From NCBI RefSeq assembly GCF_002192455.1, contig NZ_CP021744.1, positions 4,060,001-4,124,000 on the forward strand: a DNA stretch of 64,000 bases. The letters run 5' to 3'. Position numbers and translations under genes: made by a program. Below the pieces are notes generated by a model. The model did not search any database, had not been told where the DNA came from, and was given only the letters and a program-made list of their open reading frames with translations. The DNA is from Streptomyces albireticuli (GTDB lineage: Bacteria > Actinomycetota > Actinomycetes > Streptomycetales > Streptomycetaceae). This document shows positions 52,381 to 60,601 of the stretch, piece after piece (position 1 is the first letter of the stretch; each line of letters begins with the position of its first letter).

Positions 52381-52420
52381 CGGTGGGCGCGTGGTTTCAC
52401 GTGAAACCACGCGCCCACCG
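52381..52420. other. parS centromere site inside a perfect 40-bp palindrome
   Basis: The palindrome 52381-52420 is perfect, with no spacer. Its centre, 52394-52407, is GTTTCACGTGAAAC, the exact ParB-binding parS core known from Streptomyces and most bacteria. The GC-rich outer arms (CGGTGGGCGCGTG and complement) can also act as the pyrE terminator. It implies oriC-proximal location. Confidence 0.93.
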
Positions 52421-52471
52421 GCACATCTGGCGTGAGCACCATGTGGAGCAATTCGGGGAGTCTGGGAAGAT

Positions 52472-52496
52472 GGGGGCGACGATGAACGTCGCCCCC
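52472..52496 (+). terminator. Perfect hairpin in the fba leader
   Basis: GGGGGCGACG and CGTCGCCCCC are perfect 10-base arms around ATGAA, followed by TAGG. It lies 47 nt before the fba start. It may terminate read-through, or act as a leader structure that modulates fba expression. Confidence 0.5.
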
Positions 52497-52543
52497 TAGG
52501 TCAGGGCCCCCTCGCCCACCCGCACATCACAAGGAGCGGACAG

Positions 52544-53566
52544 ATGCCCATCGCAACCCCCGAGGTCTACAACGAGATGCTCGACCGGGCGAAGGCAGGC
52601 AAGTTCGCCTACCCGGCCATCAATGTGACCTCGACGCAGACTCTGCACGCCGCACTGCGCGGCTTCGCCGAGGCGGAGAGCGACGGCATCATCCAGATCT
52701 CCACCGGTGGCGCGGAGTTCCTCGGTGGCCAGTACAGCAAGGACATGGTCTCCGGCGCCGTCGCGCTGGCCGAGTTCGCGCACGTCGTCGCCAAGAAGTA
52801 CCCGGTGAACATCGCGCTGCACACCGACCACTGCCCGAAGGACAAGCTCGACGGCTACGTCCGTCCGCTGCTGGCCATCTCGCAGGAGCGTGTCGCCGCC
52901 GGTCAGAACCCGCTCTTCCAGTCCCACATGTGGGACGGCTCCGCCGAGAAGCTCGACGAGAACCTCGCCATCGCGAAGGAGCTCCTCGCCGAGGCCGTGA
53001 AGGCGAAGATCATCCTTGAGGTCGAGATCACCCCGACCGGTGGCGAGGAGGACGGCGTCTCCCACGAGATCAACGACGACCTCTACACCACCGTCGCCGA
53101 CGTCGAGCGCACCGCCGAGGCCCTGGGCCTGGGCGAGAAGGGCCGCTACCTGCTGGCCGCCTCCTTCGGCAACGTCCACGGCGTCTACAAGCCGGGCAAC
53201 GTCGTGCTCCGCCCCGAGCTGCTCCGTGACCTCCAGGACGGCATCGCCGCCAAGCACGGCAAGGCCGACCCGTTCGACTTCGTCTTCCACGGCGGCTCCG
53301 GCTCCACGGAGGAGGAGATCCGCACCGCGCTGGAGAACGGCGTCGTGAAGATGAACCTCGACACCGACACCCAGTACGCCTTCACGCGTCCGGTCGCGGC
53401 CCACATGTTCAAGAACTACGACGGCGTCCTGAAGGTCGACGGCGAGGTCGGCGACAAGAAGACCTACGACCCGCGCACCTGGGGCAAGCTGGCCGAGGGC
53501 AGCATGGCCGCGCGCGTCACCAAGGCCTGCGCCGACCTGCGCGCCACGGGCACCAAGCTGAAGTAG
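52544..53566 (+). CDS. fba: Fructose-bisphosphate aldolase, class II
   Basis: A 340-residue zinc aldolase of glycolysis/gluconeogenesis. ATG 52544 follows AAGGAGCGGACAG. Zinc and catalytic motifs are intact: ALHTDHCPKDKLDGY (Asp and His), EVEITPTGGEEDGVSHE with the metal glutamate, ASFGNVHGVYKPGN with the second histidine, and FVFHGGSGSTEEEI with the third. NLDTDTQYAF binds the substrate phosphate. Length is typical of the 340-residue actinobacterial class IIA/FbaA type. Strong codon bias agrees with high expression. Confidence 0.97.
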   Translation: MPIATPEVYNEMLDRAKAGKFAYPAINVTSTQTLHAALRGFAEAESDGIIQISTGGAEFLGGQYSKDMVSGAVALAEFAHVVAKKYPVNIALHTDHCPKDKLDGYVRPLLAISQERVAAGQNPLFQSHMWDGSAEKLDENLAIAKELLAEAVKAKIILEVEITPTGGEEDGVSHEINDDLYTTVADVERTAEALGLGEKGRYLLAASFGNVHGVYKPGNVVLRPELLRDLQDGIAAKHGKADPFDFVFHGGSGSTEEEIRTALENGVVKMNLDTDTQYAFTRPVAAHMFKNYDGVLKVDGEVGDKKTYDPRTWGKLAEGSMAARVTKACADLRATGTKLK

Positions 53567-53606
53567 GTCCTCTCCGGGGCTGCCGGGCAGCCCCACGAGG
53601 CCCGGG

Positions 53607-53652
53607 AAGGGCCCGGCCCCCGCTCGCACCGACGAGCGGCGGCCGGGCCCTT
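53607..53652 (+). terminator. Terminator of fba
   Basis: AAGGGCCCGGCC pairs with GGCCGGGCCCTT; an inner stem (GCTCG/CGAGC) closes the loop. TTTC follows. It begins 41 bases after the stop. Confidence 0.85.
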
Positions 53653-53751
53653 TCGCGTGGCCGGGCCGCTTCGTACGTACGGGCCGCTTCGTACGGCCTG
53701 GCCGGGCGTCCTCGCCTGGCCCGGCCCGCCCCTCCGGGGGATGATCGCCGC

Positions 53752-55317
53752 ATGAGCGACTCCGCACCGGACCCCGGCCGCGGCCCCGAGCCTGTCCCGC
53801 CACCCGGGCCGCCGCCCGGCACGGCACCGGGCGGGGCCGCCACGGACGACGGCGCGCCCGTCGTGCGCATGGGCACCGCCGCCGGGCGCTGGGTCCTGCT
53901 GACGGCCGTCCTCGGCTCGGGCATGGCGATGCTGGACAGCACCGTCGTCAACGTCGCGCTGCCGCACATCGGCCGGGACCTCGACGCGGACCTGGCGGCC
54001 CTCCAGTGGACCGTCAACGCCTACATGCTCACCCTCGCCGGCCTGATCCTGCTGGGCGGCTCCCTGGGCGACCGGTACGGGCGCAGGCGCGTCTTCGTCA
54101 TCGGCGTGGTGTGGTTCGCGCTGGCCTCGCTGCTGTGCGGGGTGGCGCCGGACGCCGGGGTGCTGATCGCGGCGCGGGCCCTCCAGGGCGTCGGGGGCGC
54201 GCTGCTCACGCCCGGCTCGCTCGCGCTGATCCAGGCGGTCTTCCACCCCGACGACCGGGCGGGCGCGGTCGGCGCCTGGTCGGGGCTGGGCGGTGTGGCG
54301 TCGGCCGTCGGCCCCTTCGTGGGCGGCTGGCTGGTGGACGGGCCGGGCTGGCGCTGGGTGTTCCTGATCAACCTGCCGCTGGCCGCCGTGTGCGTGGTGG
54401 TCGCGCTGCGGTACGTACCGGAGACCCGCGACCCGACGGCGCACGGCCGGTTCGACGTGCTCGGCGCGGCCCTGGGGGCGCTGGCCCTCGGCGCCGTGAC
54501 GTACGCGCTGATCGCCGCGCCCGACAAGGGCGCCTCGCCCTGGGTGATCGTCCCGGCCGTCGCGGGTGTGCTGCTGGGCGTCGCCTTCGTGGCCGTGGAG
54601 CGCCGGCGGGCGGACCCGATGCTGCCGCCGGGGATCTTCGCCGTCCGGCAGTTCACGGCGATCAACGTCGTCACGGTCTTCGTCTACGCCGCCTTCAGCG
54701 GCTTCTTCTTCCTCGCGGTGCTCCAGCTCCAGGTCGTCGTGGGCTGGTCGGCGCTCGCGGCGGGCACGGCCCTGCTGCCCACGACCGTGCTGATGCTGCT
54801 GCTCTCCGCCCGCTCCGGGAAGATCGCCCAGCGCATCGGGGCGCGGCTCCCGCTGACCGTCGGACCGCTGCTGTGCGCGGCCGGGCTGCTGCTGATGACG
54901 AGGGTCGGGGCCGGAGCGGTGTACTGGCGGGACGTGCTGCCCGCGCTCGTCGTGCTGGGCATGGGCATGGTGGTGCTGGTCGCGCCGCTCACCGCCACGG
55001 TGCTCGCCTCCGTCGACGTCTCCCGGGCGGGCCTGGCCAGCGGCATCAACAACGCGGCGGCCCGCGCGGCCGGCCTGATCGCGGTCGCCGCGCTGCCGCT
55101 CCTGGCGGGCATGGGCCCGGACGTCTACCGGGACCCGGCGGCGTTCTCCCGGACCTTCGACCGGGCGATGCTGATGTGCGCGGGGGCGCTGGTGGTGGGG
55201 GCGGTGCTGGCCTGGGCGACGGTGCGGGGCCCCGAGCGGGGCGGGGGCGGGGGCCGGGCGGAGTGCGAGTACCACTGCGGGGTGTCGTCACCGCCGCTGG
55301 ATCCGGGGGACGGGTAG
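53752..55317 (+). CDS. MFS drug exporter (DHA2/EmrB-QacA type)
   Basis: A 521-residue, 14-helix major facilitator starting at ATG 53752. A 45-residue Pro/Gly-rich leader precedes helix 1. Family motifs are LDSTVVNVALPHIGRDL (the DHA2 helix-1 signature), GSLGDRYGRRRVFVIG (motif A), ALQGVGGALLTPGSLALI (motif C region) and GPFVGGWLVDG. These are proton-driven multidrug or antibiotic exporters of the cytoplasmic membrane. No regulatory gene lies next to it, and the substrate is unknown. Confidence 0.92.
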   Translation: MSDSAPDPGRGPEPVPPPGPPPGTAPGGAATDDGAPVVRMGTAAGRWVLLTAVLGSGMAMLDSTVVNVALPHIGRDLDADLAALQWTVNAYMLTLAGLILLGGSLGDRYGRRRVFVIGVVWFALASLLCGVAPDAGVLIAARALQGVGGALLTPGSLALIQAVFHPDDRAGAVGAWSGLGGVASAVGPFVGGWLVDGPGWRWVFLINLPLAAVCVVVALRYVPETRDPTAHGRFDVLGAALGALALGAVTYALIAAPDKGASPWVIVPAVAGVLLGVAFVAVERRRADPMLPPGIFAVRQFTAINVVTVFVYAAFSGFFFLAVLQLQVVVGWSALAAGTALLPTTVLMLLLSARSGKIAQRIGARLPLTVGPLLCAAGLLLMTRVGAGAVYWRDVLPALVVLGMGMVVLVAPLTATVLASVDVSRAGLASGINNAAARAAGLIAVAALPLLAGMGPDVYRDPAAFSRTFDRAMLMCAGALVVGAVLAWATVRGPERGGGGGRAECEYHCGVSSPPLDPGDG

Positions 55318-55336
55318 CGGGCCGCGGCGCGGGGCC

Positions 55337-55461
55337 TTTCCCCACCCCGCCCCTTCCCGAATGTCCTCAAACGCCGGACGGGCTGATTTTCAGCCCGTCC
55401 GGCGCTTGAGGACCGGGGTCCGGGGCGGAGCCCCGGTTCGGGAAGGGGCGGGGCTGGGGAC
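55337..55461. repeat. Intergenic GC-rich inverted-repeat element, copy B
   Basis: Ends are TTTCCCCACCCCGCCCCTTC and GGAAGGGGCGGGGCTGGGGA. The middle has a 13-bp stem CGCCGGACGGGCT/AGCCCGTCCGGCG and the shared core GACCGGGGTCCGGGGCGGAG. It lies after the MFS gene. Confidence 0.88.
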
Positions 55462-55531
55462 AAAGCCCCGCGCAGCGGCAACCCCGCCGCACCCTACGGC
55501 CCGTACCGGACACTGCGGCAGACTGGACCGC

Positions 55532-55945
55532 ATGTCCATTCACGAGAACCTGCTCGGGGGACCGCCCCCGACCCACCTCCCCGACGACCCGGAGCCGCGA
55601 GAGTTGCTCGCCTCCGGCGCCGCTCCCGCCGAGGTCGCCGCGAAGTACCCCGCGTCCTCCCTCGCCTGGGCGCAGCTCGCCGACGAGGCGTTCGACGGCG
55701 GCCGCGTCGTCGAGTCCTATGCGTACGCCCGCACGGGCTACCACCGCGGCCTCGACGCCCTGCGCCGCAGCGGCTGGAAGGGCCACGGCCCGGTGCCGTT
55801 CGAGCACGAGCCGAACCGCGGCTTCCTGCGCGCGCTGCACGCCCTCGCCCGCGCCGCCCAGGCGATCGGCGAGCAGGAGGAGTACGAGCGCTGCTCGACC
55901 TTCCTGCGGGAGAGCTCCCCGACGGCCGCCAACACCCTGGGCTGA
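55532..55945 (+). CDS. DUF3151 protein
   Basis: A 137-residue cytoplasmic helical protein starting at ATG 55532. It matches the DUF3151 family over its whole length: MSIHENLLGGPPPTHLPDD, VAAKYPASSLAWAQLADEAF, ESYAYARTGYHRGLDALRRS and NRGFLRALHALARAAQAIGE. The helical-hairpin pattern is TPR-like. The family is confined to actinobacteria and has no known role. It is separated from the kynurenine operon by a hairpin. Confidence 0.9.
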   Translation: MSIHENLLGGPPPTHLPDDPEPRELLASGAAPAEVAAKYPASSLAWAQLADEAFDGGRVVESYAYARTGYHRGLDALRRSGWKGHGPVPFEHEPNRGFLRALHALARAAQAIGEQEEYERCSTFLRESSPTAANTLG

Positions 55946-55953
55946 GCCACGGA

Positions 55954-55982
55954 CGCCGTCACGGCCCACAGCCGTGACGGCG
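55954..55982 (+). terminator. Hairpin after the DUF3151 gene
   Basis: CGCCGTCACGGC and GCCGTGACGGCG are perfect 12-base arms with a 5-base loop, 8 bases after the stop. Confidence 0.8.
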
Positions 55983-56106
55983 CCGGTCCCGGCGGGAGGC
56001 ACGAGGCCCTCGAAGACCTTCCACGGGCCTTGCAGCCGACGGCGTCCGGCACGGATGATCCCCGCAGTGACCCGGCGACCCCGGGAGCGACGGCAGGGGA
56101 GACACC

Positions 56107-56982
56107 ATGACTTCCGAACCACGTTCCACCGTTCAGGACACCGCGCCCGGCAGTACGGGCGACACCACGGGCGACACCGCGCCGAACATCCGCTTCACCG
56201 GCAGCACGCCCTACGAGGACTATGTGCGGGCCTCCGTCCTCGGCGACCTCCAGGAACCGCTCTCCGACGACCCCGGCGAGATGTCCTTCCTCGTCACCAC
56301 CCAGGTGATGGAGCTCTGGTTCACCCTCCTCGTGCACGAGTGGCAGACCGCCGCCCGCGCCCTGCGCGAGGACGACCTGGCGACCGCGATGGCCGCGCTC
56401 AGACGCTCCACCTACGAGCTCGAATCGCTCAACGCGTCCTGGAAGCCGCTCGCTCATCTGACACCCACTCAGTTCAACGCCTTCCGCTCCGCCCTCGGCG
56501 AGGCCTCCGGCTTCCAGTCGGCGACCTACCGCCGCCTGGAGTTCCTGCTCGGCGAGAAGTCCCCGGCGATGCTCGTCCCCTACCGCGGGGCGCCCGCCCT
56601 CCACGCGGAGCTGGAGCAGGCGTTGCGTGAACCGGGCCTGTACGACGAGGTGCTGCGCCACCTCGCCCGCCGCGGCCACGCGATACCCCGGGCCGTCCTC
56701 GACCGCGACGTCTCCGAGCGCTACGCCCCGGACCCCGCCGTCGAGGAGGTCTGGCAGCGCGTCTACGCGGGCGACCAGAACGCCGAGGCGTGCCGGCTGG
56801 GCGAGGCCCTGACCGAGGTCGCCGAGCTGGTCTGGCGGTGGCGCAACGACCATCTCGTCGCCACCCGGCGGGCGATGGGCGCCAAGGTGGGCACCGGTGG
56901 CTCGGCGGGTGTCGCCTGGCTGGAGAAACGTGCCGCCAAACACGTCTTCCCCGAGCTGTGGACGGCGCGCAGCCGTGTCTGA
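56107..56982 (+). CDS. kynA: Tryptophan 2,3-dioxygenase
   Basis: A 291-residue heme enzyme that opens tryptophan to N-formylkynurenine. ATG 56107 has AGGGGAGACACC upstream. Motifs are TPYEDYVRASVLGDLQ, SFLVTTQVMELWFTLLVHEW (active-site histidine region), NAFRSALGEASGFQSATYRR, the heme-ligand histidine in WRWRNDHLVATRR, and VGTGGSAGVAWLEK for substrate binding. It is the first gene of a three-gene catabolic operon, and kynU overlaps its last 8 bases. Confidence 0.96.
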   Translation: MTSEPRSTVQDTAPGSTGDTTGDTAPNIRFTGSTPYEDYVRASVLGDLQEPLSDDPGEMSFLVTTQVMELWFTLLVHEWQTAARALREDDLATAMAALRRSTYELESLNASWKPLAHLTPTQFNAFRSALGEASGFQSATYRRLEFLLGEKSPAMLVPYRGAPALHAELEQALREPGLYDEVLRHLARRGHAIPRAVLDRDVSERYAPDPAVEEVWQRVYAGDQNAEACRLGEALTEVAELVWRWRNDHLVATRRAMGAKVGTGGSAGVAWLEKRAAKHVFPELWTARSRV

Positions 56983-58183
56983 CGGGCAGCCGGACGCACT
57001 CGCCGCCGAGGCCGCGGCGCTCGACGAGGGCGACGTACTCCGCGCCGTACGGAAGGAGTTCGCCCTCGACGACGGCACCGTCTACCTCGACGGGAACTCC
57101 CTGGGGGCGCTGCCCCGCACCGTCGCCGGACGGCTCGCCGAGGTCGTCGGCGAGGAGTGGGGGCGGCTGCGCATCCGCTCCTGGACCGAATCCGGGTGGT
57201 GGGAGGCGCCCGAGCGGGTCGGCGACCGCCTCGGGCGGCTCGTCGGGGCCGCCCCCGGCCAGCTCGTCGTCGGCGACTCCACGAGCGTCAACGTCTTCAA
57301 GGCGGTCGTCGCCGCCGTCCGGCTGGCGGGGCCGGGCCGCGACGAGGTGCTGGTCGACGCGGCGACGTTCCCCACGGACGGCTACATCGCCGCCTCCGCC
57401 GCCCGGATGACGGGCTGCCGGATCCGGACGGTCGACGCCTGGGACGTCCCCGCGGTGGCCGGGCCGCGCACCGCCGTCGCGCTCGTCAACCACGCCGACT
57501 ACCGCTCGGGCCGCCTCCACGACATGGCCGGGACGACGGCGGCCGTGCACGCGGCCGGGGCCCGGGTGGTGTGGGACCTGTGCCACAGCGCGGGCGCCCT
57601 GCCCGTCGGGCTCGACGCGGACGGCGTGGACTTCGCGGTCGGCTGCACGTACAAGTACCTCAACGGCGGGCCCGGCGCCCCCGCCTACCTCTATGTGCGC
57701 CGCGAGCTCCAGCCCCGCTTCGACTCCCCGCTCCCGGGCTGGAACTCCCACGCCGACCCCTTCGCCATGGATTCCGCCTACGCGCCCGCCGACGGCGCGG
57801 CCAGGGGCCGGGTCGGTACCCCGGAGATCCTCTCCCTGCTCGCCCTGGACGCAGCGCTCGACGTCTGGGAAGACGTCGCCCTTACGGACGTGAGGGCGAA
57901 AAGTCTTGCCCTTACGGACTTCTTCCTGCGCTGCGTCGAGGCGTACGTCCCCACAGGCCGCGTCGAGAGGATCACCCCCGCCGCGCACGCCGAGCGCGGC
58001 AGCCAGGTCTCCCTGCGGTGCGCCTCCGGCGCGGCCGGCGTCATGCAGGAGCTGATCCGGCGCGGCGTCGTCGGCGACTTCCGCCGCCCGGACGTCCTGC
58101 GCTTCGGCTTCACCCCGCTCTACACCGGCTTCGCCGAGACGCGGCGGGCGGCGCGGGTGCTGGGGGAGGTGCTGGCCGGATGA
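56975..58183 (+). CDS. kynU: Kynureninase
   Basis: A 402-residue PLP enzyme cleaving kynurenine to anthranilate and alanine. The start GTG 56975 overlaps kynA by 8 nt. Motifs are YLDGNSLGALPRTVAGRL, VGDSTSVNVFKAVVAA, ALVNHADYRSGRLHDM, WDLCHSAGALPVGLDADGVD, and the PLP lysine in CTYKYLNGGPGAPA. C-terminal FGFTPLYTGFAETRRAARVL closes the fold. It overlaps the formamidase gene by 4 nt (ATGA). Confidence 0.96.
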   Translation: MSDGQPDALAAEAAALDEGDVLRAVRKEFALDDGTVYLDGNSLGALPRTVAGRLAEVVGEEWGRLRIRSWTESGWWEAPERVGDRLGRLVGAAPGQLVVGDSTSVNVFKAVVAAVRLAGPGRDEVLVDAATFPTDGYIAASAARMTGCRIRTVDAWDVPAVAGPRTAVALVNHADYRSGRLHDMAGTTAAVHAAGARVVWDLCHSAGALPVGLDADGVDFAVGCTYKYLNGGPGAPAYLYVRRELQPRFDSPLPGWNSHADPFAMDSAYAPADGAARGRVGTPEILSLLALDAALDVWEDVALTDVRAKSLALTDFFLRCVEAYVPTGRVERITPAAHAERGSQVSLRCASGAAGVMQELIRRGVVGDFRRPDVLRFGFTPLYTGFAETRRAARVLGEVLAG

Positions 58184-58932
58184 CGGTTCCCGGGCCCGGG
58201 GCGGAGGCCGAGGAGCGGGCGCTGATGGCGCTGCCGTACGAGCCGCCCTCCACCACGGTCGCCTACGGGGAGCACCCCAGCCAGGTCGTCGACTTCTACC
58301 GCCCGGCGGGGGCGACCGGCCCCCGCGAGCTCCGGGTGACGCTCCTGCACGGCGGCTTCTGGCGCGAGGCCTACGACCGGCGCCACCTCGCCCCGCTGGC
58401 GGCGGCGCTGGCGGGGCCGGGCGTCGAGGTCGCGCTGGCGGAGTACCGCCGGGTGGGCGGGGGCGGCGGGCTGCCCGCCACGTTCGAGGACGTGGCGCGG
58501 ATCACCGCGCTGCCCGGCGCCCCCGCCCGGCACGTCCTGGTGGGCCACTCCGCCGGCGGCCACCTCGCGCTGTGGGCGGCGAGCGCCGCCCCCGGCTCGG
58601 TCACCGAGGTCGTGGCCGTGGCACCCGTCGCGGACCTGCGCCGGGCCCGCGCCCTGGGCCTAGGCAACGGCGCCGTCACGGCCCTCCTGGGCCCCGGGGA
58701 ACACCCCGAGGCCGACCCGTCCCGCCTCTCCCCACCCCGCATGCCGGTCACGGTCCTGCACGGCACGGCGGACCCGGACGTGCCGCTGTCGGTGTCCGGG
58801 GGGTACGTGTCGGCGATGCGGGGGTGTGGGGGCGGGGTGGTGCTGCGGGCGTTGCGGGGGGTGGGGCACTTCGGGGCGGTGACGCCGGGGGTGTCGGCGT
58901 GCGGGGAGCTTTTGGGGGTGCTGGGGTTGTGA
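58180..58932 (+). CDS. Alpha/beta-hydrolase kynurenine formamidase (arylformamidase type)
   Basis: A 250-residue serine hydrolase overlapping the kynU stop by 4 nt. It has the oxyanion motif LHGGFWREAYD, nucleophile elbow VGHSAGGHLALW, acid in HGTADPDVPL and the histidine in GVGHFGAV, so the triad is complete. In an operon with kynA and kynU it should remove the formyl group from N-formylkynurenine, taking the place of the unrelated metal-dependent KynB. The operon thus makes anthranilate, perhaps for antibiotic synthesis or NAD-independent catabolism. The last 130 bp are extremely G-rich on the coding strand. Confidence 0.88.
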   Translation: MTVPGPGAEAEERALMALPYEPPSTTVAYGEHPSQVVDFYRPAGATGPRELRVTLLHGGFWREAYDRRHLAPLAAALAGPGVEVALAEYRRVGGGGGLPATFEDVARITALPGAPARHVLVGHSAGGHLALWAASAAPGSVTEVVAVAPVADLRRARALGLGNGAVTALLGPGEHPEADPSRLSPPRMPVTVLHGTADPDVPLSVSGGYVSAMRGCGGGVVLRALRGVGHFGAVTPGVSACGELLGVLGL

Positions 58933-59269
58933 CGGGGGTGGGGGTGCGGTGAGGGTGCCGGGGGGCGGGGTGCCGCTGCGCGGGGGCCTTGTCCCCACCC
59001 CGCCCCTTCCCGCTGCATCCGATGTGCGGCTCCGCCGCGTGGCGGGGGCAAGCCCCCGGGCCCCCGGTTCCGCGCTTCGACCGGGGTCCGGGGCGGAGCC
59101 CCGGTTCGGGAAGGGGCGGGGTGGGGAAAAGGCCCGCCGCAGGCGCACCCCTCACCCGCCCCCACCCGCCCCCGCCGCCGCACCCCGCGCGTAGTACTTG
59201 AGACGGACCCCGACAGATCCCCACCATTGAGGACGCCGCCCCCACCCACCGTTGCCTACCTTTGATGTC
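58933..59269. other. 337-bp intergenic region with G-rich tract and repeat copy C
   Basis: The first 50 bp continue the G-runs from the end of the formamidase gene (GGGGGTGGGGGTGCGG). Repeat copy C follows (58990-59129). The last 140 bp form the leader of the histidine kinase gene. No gene was seen here. Confidence 0.6.
58990..59129. repeat. Intergenic GC-rich inverted-repeat element, copy C
   Basis: Begins GTCCCCACCCCGCCCCTTCC and ends GGAAGGGGCGGGGTGGGGAA. It shares the core GACCGGGGTCCGGGGCGGAG with copies A and B. It is followed by GGCCCGCCGCAGGCGCAC, also found after copy A. Confidence 0.88.
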
Positions 59270-60601
59270 GTGACCGAGACCTACGACAACGGCCCCCGCA
59301 CCGAACTGCGCATGGCGAAGACCGCCCTCCGCGGCATCCGCGAGGACCTCTTCCACGACGCGTTCGCCTTCCGGCCGCTGCCGCCCCTGCCCGCCGACCA
59401 CAGGCTGGTCCGCAGGCTGCCGGGGCGTGCCCGGCACTACGGGCGGTGGTTCCCGCACGCCGTCCTGGTCGGGTTCACCGCCGTGGTCATGCTCGCGACG
59501 GTGGAGCGCCACGGCGGGCTGTTCGGGATCGTGGCGGCGCTGTTCGTCGGGGTGCCGATGGTGACGACGCTGTTCCGTCCGGTGGGCGCGTGGTGGCTGT
59601 CGGTCGGCAGTGTCATGTTCACGGGCGTCGTCCTCTCCGGTTCCGACATGGGGCTGTGGTCGCCCGGCGGCTTCTTCTCGCACCTCTTCGTGCTGCTGGT
59701 CGTGGCGCTGCGCACCCGACCGCGCGTGGCGGCCGAGATGCTGGCCCTGACCGGGGCCATGGGCCTCTTCCTTGCGTTCTTCATGCGCGGGATCGGCCCT
59801 TACGGCGGCAACTACTTCGTCGGCGATCTGTTCCAGATGCTGGTGATCTACGGGATGGTGCTCTTCGTCGTCCTCGCCATACGCGGGCTGCGCGAGAGCA
59901 AGCAGCAGGTCGTCGCCCAGGTCGCCGTCACCGAGGTCGAGCGCTCCCGCCGGACCGTGCTGGAGGAGCGCACCACCATCGCCCGCGAGCTGCACGACGT
60001 GGTCGCGCACCACATGTCCGTCGTGGCCATCCAGGCGGAGGCCGCGCCCTACCGGGTGCAGGACACCCCGCCGGAGCTCGCCGCCGCGTTCCAGACCATC
60101 CGCGAGAACGCCGTCGCCGCCCTGACCGAGCTGCGCCGGGTGCTCGGCGTCGTGCGGTCGGAGAACCCCGACGCCTTCGCCGACCCCGAGGCGCCGCAGC
60201 CCACCCTCGCCGCCCTCGACACGCTCTTCGACAACGTCCGCTCCGCCGGGCTGTCCGTCGAGCACGTCACCACGGGCGCCGTGCGGCCGCTGCCGCAGGG
60301 CGTGGAGCTGTCGGCCTACCGCATCGTCCAGGAGGCGCTCAGCAACGTGCTGCGGCACGCCCCCGGGGCCGAGGCCCGCGTCGAGCTCGGCTACGTCCTC
60401 GGCGGCCTCGGCCTGCGGATCGTCAACGGCCCGGCCAACCGCCTGGCCAAGCCCTCGCCGGGGGCCGGGCACGGCGTGCTCGGCATGCGCGAGCGCGTCG
60501 CCATGCTCGGCGGCGAGATGACGGCGGAGGCCACGCCCGAGGGCGGCTACGAGGTCACGGCCTTCATCCCGGTCACGGTGGACGAGGCGGCCGCCGCATG
60601 A
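59270..60601 (+). CDS. NarL-type sensor histidine kinase
   Basis: A 443-residue membrane kinase. GTG 59270 (MTETYDNGP) is the likely start; no clear ribosome site precedes it. Four to five membrane helices lie between residues ~65 and ~215 (HAVLVGFTAVVMLATVE, FVVLAIRGL). The dimerisation/phospho-acceptor motif is TTIARELHDVVAHHMSVVAI with its histidine. The ATPase has SAYRIVQEALSNVLRHAPGA (N box) and GHGVLGMRERVAMLGG (G2 box). The G1 region reads LRIVNGPANR, with asparagine where many kinases have aspartate. It is coupled by ATGA to the response regulator. The signal is unknown. Confidence 0.9.
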   Translation: MTETYDNGPRTELRMAKTALRGIREDLFHDAFAFRPLPPLPADHRLVRRLPGRARHYGRWFPHAVLVGFTAVVMLATVERHGGLFGIVAALFVGVPMVTTLFRPVGAWWLSVGSVMFTGVVLSGSDMGLWSPGGFFSHLFVLLVVALRTRPRVAAEMLALTGAMGLFLAFFMRGIGPYGGNYFVGDLFQMLVIYGMVLFVVLAIRGLRESKQQVVAQVAVTEVERSRRTVLEERTTIARELHDVVAHHMSVVAIQAEAAPYRVQDTPPELAAAFQTIRENAVAALTELRRVLGVVRSENPDAFADPEAPQPTLAALDTLFDNVRSAGLSVEHVTTGAVRPLPQGVELSAYRIVQEALSNVLRHAPGAEARVELGYVLGGLGLRIVNGPANRLAKPSPGAGHGVLGMRERVAMLGGEMTAEATPEGGYEVTAFIPVTVDEAAAA

